Shown here one piece after another: positions 1 to 8,232 of a stretch of DNA of 64,000 nucleotides (the first letter of the stretch is position 1; every line of letters begins with the position of its first letter). Under the pieces are notes generated by a model, which searched no databases, was not told the origin of the DNA, and saw only the letters and a program-made list of their open reading frames with translations. The translations under genes and the position numbers were made by a program. The DNA is from Kitasatospora mediocidica KCTC 9733 (lineage in GTDB: Bacteria > Actinomycetota > Actinomycetes > Streptomycetales > Streptomycetaceae), in the NCBI RefSeq assembly GCF_000744225.1, contig NZ_JQLN01000005.1:2131001-2195000 (forward strand). The letters run 5' to 3'.

Positions 1-359
1 ACCGGGCGGTCGGGCTCAAGGGTCATGTCGAAGCGGCCGTAGCGCTCGTCGAAGGCGTCGCTGGTCAGGCCGTCGGCCGCGCCGGGCTTGAGCTCGATCA
101 GGCCCTCGTCCTCCCGGTGCACCGGCAGGCCGATCCGCTCGCTGATCAACTCGGCCGTCTCCCGGGCGCGCGGCAGCGGGCTGCAGAGCAGGGTGTCCAC
201 GCCGGTCTTCTCGGCCGCTATCCGGGCTCCGAGCCGCCGCGCGTCCGCCCGACCCCGCTCGGTGAGGCCGGTGCAGCCGAGCGGGCCGCCGATGATCCGC
301 TCCACGTTGACACGGGCCTGTCCGTGCCGGACCAGCAGCAGGCGGGTGCCGGAATCCAC
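1..359 (-). CDS. Histidine phosphatase family protein (3' end outside window)
   Basis: The protein begins at a GTG (complement of 357-359) preceded by an AGGAG five bases upstream, and runs off the left edge after about 119 codons. Residues 7-11 read LVRHG, the phosphohistidine-accepting RHG motif of the phosphoglycerate-mutase/histidine-phosphatase superfamily. It is followed by the usual GCTGLTERGRADARRLG helix and the CSPLPRARETAE segment that carries the second catalytic arginine. Members dephosphorylate sugars, alpha-ribazole phosphate, phosphoproteins or other small substrates, and the substrate cannot be told from this fragment. The family call is secure; the specific function is unknown. 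Confidence 0.85.
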   Translation of the reverse strand, partial: MDSGTRLLLVRHGQARVNVERIIGGPLGCTGLTERGRADARRLGARIAAEKTGVDTLLCSPLPRARETAELISERIGLPVHREDEGLIELKPGAADGLTSDAFDERYGRFDMTLEPDRP

Positions 360-450
360 GGGGTCTCCTGGAGGTCGGTTCAGGCTGAGGTCGATCTCTG
401 CGGGGAACGGAACGGCCGCCGTGACGGTTCCCGCGACCACCGGGCTGTCG

Positions 451-498
451 CGCCGGGTATCCCGCCGGGTATCCCGCCGGGTGTCGCGCCGGGGTGGC
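451..498. repeat. Four imperfect 12-bp tandem repeats between two genes
   Basis: The unit CGCCGGGTATCC occurs twice exactly (451-462, 463-474), then as CGCCGGGTGTCG (475-486) and a degenerate fourth copy running into the stop codon of the ABC ATPase gene. It occupies the short gap between the two minus-strand genes. It is probably a slippage product; no function is visible. Confidence 0.7.
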
Positions 499-1325
499 TA
501 CCCGGCCGTCGCCGGGGTCCTCGTGGCGGCGCGCGCGGACCAGCGGCCGTCCTCGCGGGTGATCCGGATCGGGTGGTCGAAGCAGGCGCTGACCAGGTCC
601 GTCGTCACGATCTCGTCGACCGGGCCGATGCCGACGCACTCGCCGTCGCGCAGCAGCAGGGCGTGGGTGGTGCTGGCGGGGAGTTCTTCCAGGTGGTGGG
701 TGACCAGGACGCTGGCGAGGTCGGGGTGGTGTCGGCGCAAGTCGTCGAGGCTGGCGAGGAGTTGCTCGCGGGCGGTGAGGTCGAGGCCGGTGGCGGGCTC
801 GTCCAGCAGGAGCAGCCGGGGTTCCGGCATCAGGGCGCGGGCGATCAGCGCCCGGCCGCGTTCGCCCTGGGAGAGGGTGGTCCACGGGTCGTCGGCCCGG
901 GCGGTGATGCCGAGGGTGTCGATCAGCCGCTGCGCGTGCGCGAGTTGGGCATCGGTGGGCAGCCACCGCATGGGCGGTTCGATGCTGTTGGTCAGCCCGG
1001 TGAGCACGATCTCGCGCACGGTCAGCGGCGACTGCAACGGGTGCCGGGGGTTCACATGGCCCAGGTACGACCGCAGTTCGCGCAGGTCGACGCTGCCGAG
1101 CCGGCGGCCGAGCACGTGGACCTCGCCCCGGGTCGGGTGCGAGACCGCGCCGAGCAGGCTGAGCAGGGTGCTCTTGCCCGCGCCGTTGGCGCCGAGGACG
1201 GCCCAGTGCTCGCCGGGCTCGATGGTCAGCGAGACCGCGCGGAGCAGGTAGCGGCCGTCGCGCACCACGTCGACGTCCTTGGTCTGGAGCAGCGGGCCGG
1301 TGGGCAGCGGAGCGGCGGAGTTCAT
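498..1325 (-). CDS. ABC transporter ATP-binding protein
   Basis: A 275-residue stand-alone ATPase subunit. Walker A is GANGAGKST (about residue 45), the Q-loop region follows, the signature is LSQGERGRALIARAL, Walker B is LLLLDEPATGLD, and the switch histidine lies in VTHHLEEL. The start is the ATG at 1325, preceded by GGGAGAACCCG; an in-frame start further upstream would add a 70-residue low-complexity extension and is unlikely. No permease gene is adjacent, so the partner is unknown. The architecture resembles ModF/iron-type single-domain ATPases. The transported substrate cannot be assigned. Confidence 0.9.
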   Translation of the reverse strand: MNSAAPLPTGPLLQTKDVDVVRDGRYLLRAVSLTIEPGEHWAVLGANGAGKSTLLSLLGAVSHPTRGEVHVLGRRLGSVDLRELRSYLGHVNPRHPLQSPLTVREIVLTGLTNSIEPPMRWLPTDAQLAHAQRLIDTLGITARADDPWTTLSQGERGRALIARALMPEPRLLLLDEPATGLDLTAREQLLASLDDLRRHHPDLASVLVTHHLEELPASTTHALLLRDGECVGIGPVDEIVTTDLVSACFDHPIRITREDGRWSARAATRTPATAG

Positions 1326-1603
1326 CGGGTTCTCCCGGACGCGAGTGGGCGCGCATGGGCGCGCGTGGATGCGAGTGGACGGCGGATCGCTTGCGGTTGG
1401 GCGTGGCGCGGGGGTGTCCGGCAGGATAGTCGGGGCCGCCGCCGTGCCGGGGGCCTGTCCGGCCAGTGGGATCCATGCCTCCGACGCCGTCGGCGGCGCC
1501 CCGCTGACGGGCCGCCACGCGCCATGCCGGATCATGGCGCGGGTGTCGGGGGACCAGTCCCGGCCGACGGAACACGCCGACGCAATACGAGGAGCGGGAC
1601 CAC

Positions 1604-3265
1604 GTGATCGGACGGGCGCTGAACGGCCGCTACGAACTCGTCGGCACGCTGGGCGTCGGCGGCATGGCCACCGTCTACCACGGCATCGACCGGGTGCTCG
1701 GCCGCCCGGTGGCGGTCAAGGTGCTCAACGGCGGCCTGGCGGAGGACCCGCGGTTCGCCGAGCGGTTCGGCCGTGAGGCGCAGCACGCCGCGATGCTCTC
1801 GCACCCGCGGATCGCCATGGTCTTCGACTCGGGCATGGACGCGGGCTCGGCGTACATCGTCATGGAGCTGATCCGCGGCCGCTCGCTCAGCGCGCTGCTG
1901 GCCGAGGGCGGACGGCTGCCGGTGGAGCGCGCGGTGGGCATCGCCTCGGCGGTCTGCGAGGCGCTGGAGGTGGCGCACACGGCGGGGCTGGTGCACCGGG
2001 ACATCAAGCCCGGGAACATCATGATCACGGACGACGGCGGCGTGAAGGTCGTCGACTTCGGCATCGCCCGGGCGAGCGCGTCCGGCCAGCAGCTGACCCA
2101 GACCGCCAGCGTGCTCGGCACCGCCGCATACCTCTCGCCCGAGCAGGCGACGGCGGCCGACGTGGACGGGCGGACCGACCTGTACGCGCTGGGCTGCGTG
2201 CTGGTGGAAATGCTCACCGGCGCGCCGCCGTTCAGCGCGGAGACCCCGGTCGGGATCGCCTTCAAGCAGGTGACCGAGGAGGCCGCGCCGACCGCCCTGC
2301 GGCGGCCCGAGGTGCCGCCCGCGCTGGACGCGGTGGTGCTGCGGATGCTGGCCAAGCGGCCCGCGGACCGCCCGGCGAACGCGGCGATGGCCCGGGCCGA
2401 GCTGCTGGCCGCGATACCCGTCGCCGCGGCACAGGACCGTACGTCGGAGTTGCTGACCGGCGCCATCGCCGACCCGGGCGGCGCCCGGACGACCGTCCTG
2501 CCGGCCACACCGTTCCCCGGCTACGAGCAGCAGCAGCCGTACGACCAGCAGTGGCAGGCCCCGCAGCAGCCCCCGTACCGCCCTGCCGGCGCGCCCACCT
2601 CGGTGATGGCGCCGCTGCCCGCCGCCGACTTCGGCGACGAGCCCGAACCGCGCAGATCGCGCCGCGGCCTCGCCCTGGCGCTCGGCGCGGCGGCGCTGGC
2701 CGGTACCGGGCTGCTGGCCGCGCTCGCCTTCTCCGGACCGGCCGACAGCACCCCGTCGGCGACCAAGGGCGGCGTCACCGGCGCGTCGGCGCAGGCCGCC
2801 GGTCCCACCGCGCAGCCCGTCCAGTCCGCGCACTCGGCGCAGCCGACGACCCCGCCCGCACCGTCCGCCTCCGCCTCCGCCTCCTCCGGACGGCAGGCGC
2901 CGCCGGCCGCGCTCACCGCGCTGCGGGCCGAGGTCGCGCAGGAGCCGCTGCCGCCCAACCAGCAGGCAGCGCTGCTCAAGACCCTGGACGCGGCCTCGGC
3001 GGCGAGTGCGGCCGGTCATCAGCCGGAGGCCGTCACGCAGCTCAAGTCGGCCCAGCGCCAGGTCCGCGACCTGTCGAAGAAGCACGCCGTGGACGGCGCG
3101 ACGGCCGCCGACTGGCAGCACCGGCTCAGCTCGATCATCGCCACCCTCGGCGGTGGCGGCGCCCCGGCCGACAACACCAACCCCAACACCAACACCAACC
3201 CCACCATCGACACCGGTAACGGCGACAACTCCGGCTACGACAACTCCGGCTACGGCTGGTACTGA
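1604..3265 (+). CDS. PknB-type serine/threonine protein kinase, membrane anchored
   Basis: A 553-residue kinase starting at GTG. The glycine-rich loop is LGVGGMATVY (16-25), the ATP lysine is AVKVL (K39), the catalytic loop is HRDIKPGN (H131-D133), the magnesium loop is DFGIA, and the activation segment ends in GTAAYLSPEQ. A proline/glutamine-rich juxtamembrane stretch leads to a basic stop (RRSRRG) and one membrane helix near residues 356-375. The extracellular part is Ala/Ser/Pro-rich with a helical region and an Asn/Thr/Gly/Tyr-rich tail. No PASTA repeats are present, so the ligand is unlikely to be peptidoglycan. The ABC ATPase gene is divergent; the intergenic region (1326-1603) should hold both promoters. 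Confidence 0.93.
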   Translation: MIGRALNGRYELVGTLGVGGMATVYHGIDRVLGRPVAVKVLNGGLAEDPRFAERFGREAQHAAMLSHPRIAMVFDSGMDAGSAYIVMELIRGRSLSALLAEGGRLPVERAVGIASAVCEALEVAHTAGLVHRDIKPGNIMITDDGGVKVVDFGIARASASGQQLTQTASVLGTAAYLSPEQATAADVDGRTDLYALGCVLVEMLTGAPPFSAETPVGIAFKQVTEEAAPTALRRPEVPPALDAVVLRMLAKRPADRPANAAMARAELLAAIPVAAAQDRTSELLTGAIADPGGARTTVLPATPFPGYEQQQPYDQQWQAPQQPPYRPAGAPTSVMAPLPAADFGDEPEPRRSRRGLALALGAAALAGTGLLAALAFSGPADSTPSATKGGVTGASAQAAGPTAQPVQSAHSAQPTTPPAPSASASASSGRQAPPAALTALRAEVAQEPLPPNQQAALLKTLDAASAASAAGHQPEAVTQLKSAQRQVRDLSKKHAVDGATAADWQHRLSSIIATLGGGGAPADNTNPNTNTNPTIDTGNGDNSGYDNSGYGWY

Positions 3266-3272
3266 CGGCCCG

Positions 3273-3929
3273 TCAGCCCAGCGCGGCCCGCTCCGCCGCA
3301 GCGGCCCCGAACGCCCGCTGCGAGGCGTCCTCGCACGCCAGCCGGTGCATCGCGGCGAGGAGCGCGTCGCCCAGCACGGTGCCCAGGACCACGCCCTCGA
3401 CCAGGTGGTCGGGGTCTCCGGTCCGGCGGCCCAGCACGTCCACCTCGGCCGCCGCCAGGCGCTCCGCGGCCGCCGCGTACTCGTCCAGGAGGCCCAGGAG
3501 CCCGTCCTGGCCCAGGTCGCGCAGGGTGAGCAGCAGGTGGGCCAGTGACGAGCCGGCCGGGCTGCCGGGCCGCACCTGCCAGCCGCGCCGCCGTACCCAC
3601 GCGTCGGCCTCGGCGAGGGCCAGTTGCCACTGCGGGCCGGCGCAGCCGGTGGGCGGCGGGCTGACGGCCTGCTGGGCGACGCCGAGGGTCTCGTGCAGCG
3701 AGACGTCCGGTGCGTCGATCGAGGCCAGGACGGACCGGGCCGAGGCGATCGAGAGCCCGCCGGTGTCGAGCAGCGCGCGGACCAGCTTCAGCCGGTGGAC
3801 GTGCCGTTCGCCGTACTGCGCCTGGTTGGGGCTGGTCAGCTCGCCGGCCGGGAGCAGGCCCTCGCGGAGGTAGTACTTGATGGTGGGCACCGGGATGCCG
3901 GCCCGGTTGCTCAGTTCCCCGATGCGCAT
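3273..3929 (-). CDS. MerR-family transcriptional regulator
   Basis: The N-terminus MRIGELSNRAGIPVPTIKYYLREGLLPAG is the classic MerR winged helix-turn-helix, followed by the dimerisation helix. The 218-residue product starts at ATG 3929 after a well-placed GGAG; a GTG eight codons upstream is possible. The C-terminal domain is alpha-helical, Ala/Leu-rich and has no metal-binding cysteine cluster (a single Cys-Ala-Gly segment only), so a metal sensor is unlikely. It converges on the kinase gene with only seven bases between stops. Confidence 0.9.
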   Translation of the reverse strand: MRIGELSNRAGIPVPTIKYYLREGLLPAGELTSPNQAQYGERHVHRLKLVRALLDTGGLSIASARSVLASIDAPDVSLHETLGVAQQAVSPPPTGCAGPQWQLALAEADAWVRRRGWQVRPGSPAGSSLAHLLLTLRDLGQDGLLGLLDEYAAAAERLAAAEVDVLGRRTGDPDHLVEGVVLGTVLGDALLAAMHRLACEDASQRAFGAAAAERAALG

Positions 3930-4074
3930 GGTTCTCCGGCGCTCCTCTCCCACCCGTGATCGGTGGTGGCCGACAGCCTAGGGCGCCCGGGCCGCCGCCT
4001 CCAGTGTGGAAGCATGACCGTCGTGGGTTTCCGGCGCCGCAGGGTTGCCGGGCGCGGAGAGCGGGGGAGCCGGC

Positions 4075-5076
4075 GTGGGAACGGTCGCGGACGTCCGAGC
4101 GGTGGCGCTTGCGCTGCCGCGGACCGAGGAGCACCTGATCCGGGACCATGTGCGGTTCCGGGTCGGCCGGATCGTCTATCTGGGGTTCTCCCGCGACGAG
4201 ACCGTCCTCGGCTTCGCCTTCCCCAAGGAGGAACGGGCCGCCCTGCTGGCGGCCGAACCGGACAAGTTCCTGCCGCCGCGGCCCTCCGACGAGCGCTACA
4301 ACTGGGTCCAGCTGCGGATGGCGGCGGTGGACGCCGCCGAGCTGCGCGAGATCGTCACGGACGCCTGGCGGATGGTGGTGCCGAAGAAGGTCGCCGCCGC
4401 CCATGAGGCGACGCAGCGGCCGGACGAGCCGCTCCCGGCCGGGCCGTCCTTCGCCCAACTCCGCGCCGCGGCCGAGACCTTCAACGGCTACGGCGCCGTG
4501 GACGCGGGCTGGGAGCGCTGGCTCGCGGCCACCGCCGCGACGCCGGACCTGTCCCGTCCGGAGCACCGCGAGGCCCTGCACCGCTGGCTCAACTCCTGGG
4601 GCTGCCGCATCCGTTACCCGCGCGAGGGGGAGCCGGACCTGCTCTCGGCGGGCCTCGCGTCCTGGTGGGAGCGCCACCGTGCGGGTCTCCCGGCGGCCGG
4701 AATCTCCCAGCTGACCGACCGTCAGATCAAGGCTCTGGCCGACGGATACGCCGAGTTGGCGGCGCTGCCGGTCTCCGCCGGACGGACCGCCCGCACGCTC
4801 GGGCCGACGGCGGCGGCCAAGGCCCTGTACGCGCTGCGCCCGGCCGCCGTGATGCCCTGGGACGCGGCGATCGCCGTCCACCTCTACGGCGCGCGGGACG
4901 GCGCGGCCTTCGCGCGGCACCTGCGCAGCGGCCGGGCGTGGGCCCGGGCGGTGCTGGCGGAGTCCGGGCTCGGCGCGCGGGAGATCCCGGCGGCGGTCGG
5001 CCGCCCGGGCGTCCCGCTGGCGAAGGTGCTCGACGACTACCTCTACGTCACCATCACCGCGGGGATGAGCCTCTGA
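4075..5076 (+). CDS. MmcQ/YjbR-like protein with extra C-terminal helical domain
   Basis: A 333-residue protein. Residues 1-110 match the MmcQ/YjbR (CyaY-like fold) pattern: ALALPRTEEHLIRDHVRFRVG, then FAFPKEERAALL and NWVQLRMAAVD with a terminal RMVVPKK. Residues ~125-333 form a second alpha-rich region (WERWLAATAATPDLSR, SWGCRIRYPREGEPDLL, KALYALRPAAVMPWDAAIA) that I do not recognise. Start GTG 4075 was chosen because GGGAG lies five bases upstream; a TTG at 4045 has no ribosome-binding site. The function is unknown; MmcQ/YjbR members are proposed DNA-binding or housekeeping proteins. Confidence 0.75.
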   Translation: MGTVADVRAVALALPRTEEHLIRDHVRFRVGRIVYLGFSRDETVLGFAFPKEERAALLAAEPDKFLPPRPSDERYNWVQLRMAAVDAAELREIVTDAWRMVVPKKVAAAHEATQRPDEPLPAGPSFAQLRAAAETFNGYGAVDAGWERWLAATAATPDLSRPEHREALHRWLNSWGCRIRYPREGEPDLLSAGLASWWERHRAGLPAAGISQLTDRQIKALADGYAELAALPVSAGRTARTLGPTAAAKALYALRPAAVMPWDAAIAVHLYGARDGAAFARHLRSGRAWARAVLAESGLGAREIPAAVGRPGVPLAKVLDDYLYVTITAGMSL

Positions 5077-5121
5077 GCCGGCCGGTCAACCCGGCCCTCC
5101 CGCAGGCTCATCCCCGCCACC

Positions 5122-5781
5122 TCACTGCCGGGTGCCGCAGCCCGGGCAGAACGCGGCGCCGGCCGGCACCACCGCCTGACAGCCCGTGCACTTGGCCGGG
5201 TCGGCGAGCCGGAACCCGCAGCCGGGGCAGAACGCCGAGCCGTGCGTCTCGTGGTTGCACTGCGGGCAGACCAGCTGCCGCGGGGTCTGCACGTCGTAGG
5301 ACTGCGCGGTGCTCTGCCCGGCGGCGTACGCCCGCTCGCTGACCGCCTCGTTGAGGCCGCGCTGGCGGGCCGCCTCCGCCTCGGCGGCGGTGTCGGGCGC
5401 GCAGCCGAGGCAGAGGCCCTGGGCGGCGTTCCAGCACTTGGCGCAGACGTGGTGGGTGCAGCGGGCGCACCGGTGGAAGTGCCCCTGGGCGTTGGCTATC
5501 GCCCGCTCGAAGGCGGCGTCGCGCGCGCTTCCCCAGGTCGCCCCGGCCAGTCCGTCGGCGGCGTTGCTGATGGTGCTGCCGTTGCCCCCCAGCATGTTCC
5601 AGGCCGCACCCACCCCCTTGCTGACCCAGCTGGCCGCCCGACCGGTGGTGAACCGCTCGAAGGGCGAGCGCCAGGTGTCCTGGCAGCGCGTGCAGTTGAA
5701 CTCGAACTGGAATCCTGCGCCGGTCCCGTACTGCTCGCACAGGTCCCGGTGGTTGTTGGTGAAGTAGATCTCGGTGCTCAC
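5122..5781 (-). CDS. Multi-zinc-ribbon protein
   Basis: A 219-residue protein with several CxxC knuckles: CTRC near residue 35, CARC/CAKC/CLGC in the middle, and CPQC, CPGC, CTGC and CPGCG at the C-terminus, the last four forming a double zinc ribbon like that of zinc-ribbon and zinc-finger Ran-binding families. The middle has an Ala/Gly-rich segment. It is probably an adaptor or nucleic-acid/protein-binding protein. It is transcribed divergently from the sensor kinase gene. The specific role is unknown. Confidence 0.8.
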   Translation of the reverse strand: MSTEIYFTNNHRDLCEQYGTGAGFQFEFNCTRCQDTWRSPFERFTTGRAASWVSKGVGAAWNMLGGNGSTISNAADGLAGATWGSARDAAFERAIANAQGHFHRCARCTHHVCAKCWNAAQGLCLGCAPDTAAEAEAARQRGLNEAVSERAYAAGQSTAQSYDVQTPRQLVCPQCNHETHGSAFCPGCGFRLADPAKCTGCQAVVPAGAAFCPGCGTRQ

Positions 5782-5910
5782 GGGTGTACCCCCACACGTC
5801 CTTTAGGTTCTGCCCAGCCGTGCGACGCCGGTCCGGGGCGAGTGGTTCTGGGCTTGGGAAGGGTGACATGAAAGGGCGTCGGATGGGAAGCGCCGGCCGG
5901 GCTCCACCCA

Positions 5911-5935
5911 CGGGTTGACTTCGCGGGTCAACCCG
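5911..5935. promoter_or_regulatory. Inverted repeat in divergent promoter region (candidate operator)
   Basis: CGGGTTGAC and GTCAACCCG form a perfect 9-bp dyad with a 7-base spacer in the gap between the zinc-ribbon gene and the sensor kinase gene. A further half site (TTCAACCC) follows at about 5939. The remainder of the 340-base gap (5782-6121) shows no gene. The bound regulator is unknown. Confidence 0.5.
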
Positions 5936-6121
5936 CAGTTCAACCCCTGTGCCGACGCCGTCACGCAGGGTTCGGGGAATCCTCGGGGACATGAACACCA
6001 GCACGCACCTCAGCAGCGCGCCCGCGCCGGTCACCGTCGGCGCGGCGTGATCCTCCCCCCGCTGCGGGACGCCGCCCGTCCGGCTGGCCGCCGCCGCTCG
6101 CGCCTCCCTATGCTGCACGGC

Positions 6122-7477
6122 ATGGCGAGCACAGCGCAGGACCAGGACCAGGGCCGGGGCCACGGCGGCCGGTCCGGGGAACCGGCCGGGCCGGCCGCCC
6201 CGCAGGCCACCGGGCCGTTCCGGCGCTTCCGTTCCGCACCGCTCTCGCCGGCCGCTCGGGCGGCCGACGACGACAGCATCCGGATGGCCGGGGCCAAACT
6301 CCGCATCCAGCAGCGCTACGAGCGCCAGGTGCACCGGCTGCGCCCGCTCACCTGGCTGATGCTCACGGTGACGGCGCTCTGCGCGTGGACCGGCGACCCC
6401 AGACCCGGTCTCTCCGGCGCCGGACTCGCCCTCAGCATCATGCTGGCCTGCTACACCGCTCCGCTGGTCGTGGCGGGCTCCGGCTACTGGCCCTCCGACG
6501 TGACGGCCTGGCGGCAGGCGTTCGCCCTGCTGATCTCGGCGGCGGGGCTCGGCGTCTCCGCGGTGGCGCCGAGCGGCGCTCTCGCCGACATCCCGGTCTC
6601 CGCCGCGGTGATGCTGACCTTCCTCTGGCTGGAGCTGCGCCAGGCCGTGGTGATCGGCGGCGCGACGACGGTCCTGCTCGCGGTGCTGCTCACGGTGACC
6701 ACCCACAGCCCGGTGGAGGCCGCCACCTCGGCCGTGCTGCTCTGCGTGGTGCTGGCGGTCCTGGCCGAGCTGATGCGCCGCAGCCGGGACAGCTCGGCCC
6801 GCACCGAACTGCTGCTGGCCGAACTGGAGGACGCCCGCGAGGCGGAGACCATGGCCGCCGCCGGCGCCGAACGGGCGCGGATCGCCCGCGAGCTGCACGA
6901 CGTGCTGGCGCAGTCGCTGTCGGCGCTGTCGATCCAGCTGGAGGGCGCCCGCCGGCTCGGCGAGCGCGAGCAGGTCTCCCCGCTGCTGCAGGGGGTCATC
7001 GACCGGTCCGTCGAGCTGACCCGGGAGGGCCTCAACGAGGCCCGCCAGGCCGTCGGCGCGCTGCGCGGCGACCGACTCCCGGCCCTGGCGGACCTGGAGC
7101 CGCTGGTCGAGCGCTGCCGGCGGGACCTGGAGCTGACCGTCGGGTTCGCCGTGCTCGGCACCGCGCGGCACTGCGAGGACCCGGACGCGGGCTTCGCGCT
7201 CTACCGGGGCGTGCAGGAGGCGCTGACCAACGTGGCCCGCTACGCGCGCGGCGCTGAGGTCGAGATCGTCCTCGAGTACGGCGCGGACAGCGTGCGGGTC
7301 ACCGTCGCGAACGGTCCGGGCAGCGCGCCGCCGGCCGGTCCGTCCCGTGGCGGGGGCAACGGGCTGCGCGGGATGCGCGAGCGGATCGAACGGGTGGGCG
7401 GCAGCGCCGAGGCCGGCCCGGTCGAGGCCGGTGGCCCGGGCGGCGGCTGGCAGGTCACGATGGTGGTTCCGGCGTGA
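6122..7477 (+). CDS. Two-component sensor histidine kinase (HisKA_3 / NarL type)
   Basis: A 451-residue sensor kinase. Residues ~65-210 hold several membrane helices (LTWLMLTVTALCAW, LALSIMLACYTAPLVV, FALLISAAGLGVSAV, VIGGATTVLLAVLLTV, AVLLCVVLAVLAEL). The dimerisation/phosphoacceptor box is ERARIARELHDVLAQSLS with His259, and the HATPase domain follows with the N box QEALTNVARYA and G-rich GGNGLRGMRERI. Start ATG 6122 (or 6110) avoids a long unstructured extension; neither has a strong ribosome-binding site. It is co-transcribed with the LuxR-type regulator that follows. The signal is unknown. Confidence 0.9.
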   Translation: MASTAQDQDQGRGHGGRSGEPAGPAAPQATGPFRRFRSAPLSPAARAADDDSIRMAGAKLRIQQRYERQVHRLRPLTWLMLTVTALCAWTGDPRPGLSGAGLALSIMLACYTAPLVVAGSGYWPSDVTAWRQAFALLISAAGLGVSAVAPSGALADIPVSAAVMLTFLWLELRQAVVIGGATTVLLAVLLTVTTHSPVEAATSAVLLCVVLAVLAELMRRSRDSSARTELLLAELEDAREAETMAAAGAERARIARELHDVLAQSLSALSIQLEGARRLGEREQVSPLLQGVIDRSVELTREGLNEARQAVGALRGDRLPALADLEPLVERCRRDLELTVGFAVLGTARHCEDPDAGFALYRGVQEALTNVARYARGAEVEIVLEYGADSVRVTVANGPGSAPPAGPSRGGGNGLRGMRERIERVGGSAEAGPVEAGGPGGGWQVTMVVPA

Positions 7478-7536
7478 GTTCGGCGGGCCGCCCGGGCATG
7501 ATCGGGGAACGGCAGGACGAGGAGGGCGGCAGCGAG

Positions 7537-8232
7537 ATGGGCGGGGACATGATCCGAGTGGTGATCGCCGACGACCAGCGGGTGACCCGGGACGGGCTGG
7601 CCCTGCTGGTCGGCCTCAACGAGGGCATGCAGGTGGTCGCGCTGGCCGCGAACGGCGAGGAGGCGGTCGCCGCCGCGCTGGAGCACCGTCCGGACGTCGT
7701 CCTGATGGACCTGTCGATGCCCGTGATGGACGGCATCGCCGCCACCGCCGCCCTGGCCGAGCAGCTGCCGGGCACGCCGGTGCTGGTGCTGAGCACCTAC
7801 GCGGACGACGCCTCGATCTTCCCCGCCCTGCGCGCGGGCGCCAAGGGCTACCTGACCAAGGACGTCGGGTCGGAGCGGATCGAGGACGGCATCCGCGCCG
7901 TGCACGCGGGGCAGACCTGGATGGACCCGGTGGTCCAGCAGCGCCTGGTGGCCGCCGTCGCAGGCGGGCCGCCGCCCGCCGCACCCGCGCCCGCCCCTGT
8001 GGCAGGCCCCGTCTCCTCCTCGGACGACGGTCTGACGGATCGTGAGCGCGAGGTGCTGGTGCTGATCGCCGAGGGCCTGTCCAACGGCGAGATCGCCCAG
8101 CGCCTCTTCCTCGGCCAGGCGACCGTCAAGACCCACATCAACCGGATCTTCGCCAAGACCGGCGCCCGCGACCGCGCCCAGGCGGTGCGCTACGCCTACC
8201 GCGCCGGGATCGTGCCCACCGACGGCGGCTGA
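7537..8232 (+). CDS. NarL/LuxR-family response regulator
   Basis: The receiver domain starts at IRVVIADDQRVTRDGL; the acidic pocket is DD, the phosphoacceptor aspartate is in VVLMDLSMPVMDG, the switch Thr/Ser is in VLVLSTYAD and the lysine is in KGYLTKD. A Pro/Ala linker leads to a LuxR helix-turn-helix: LTDREREVLVLIAEGLSNGEIAQRLF. Start ATG 7537 lies downstream of a GGAGG; a GTG at 7474 that overlaps the kinase stop codon (GTGA) and an ATG at 7549 are alternatives. It is the partner of the upstream sensor kinase. Its 3' end overlaps the convergent membrane-protein gene by 37 bases. Confidence 0.92.
   Translation: MGGDMIRVVIADDQRVTRDGLALLVGLNEGMQVVALAANGEEAVAAALEHRPDVVLMDLSMPVMDGIAATAALAEQLPGTPVLVLSTYADDASIFPALRAGAKGYLTKDVGSERIEDGIRAVHAGQTWMDPVVQQRLVAAVAGGPPPAAPAPAPVAGPVSSSDDGLTDREREVLVLIAEGLSNGEIAQRLFLGQATVKTHINRIFAKTGARDRAQAVRYAYRAGIVPTDGG

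Noticed and set aside
5108..7171. Minus-strand frame opposite the zinc-ribbon and sensor-kinase region
   Set aside because: Spans an intergenic region and two real genes with shadow composition.
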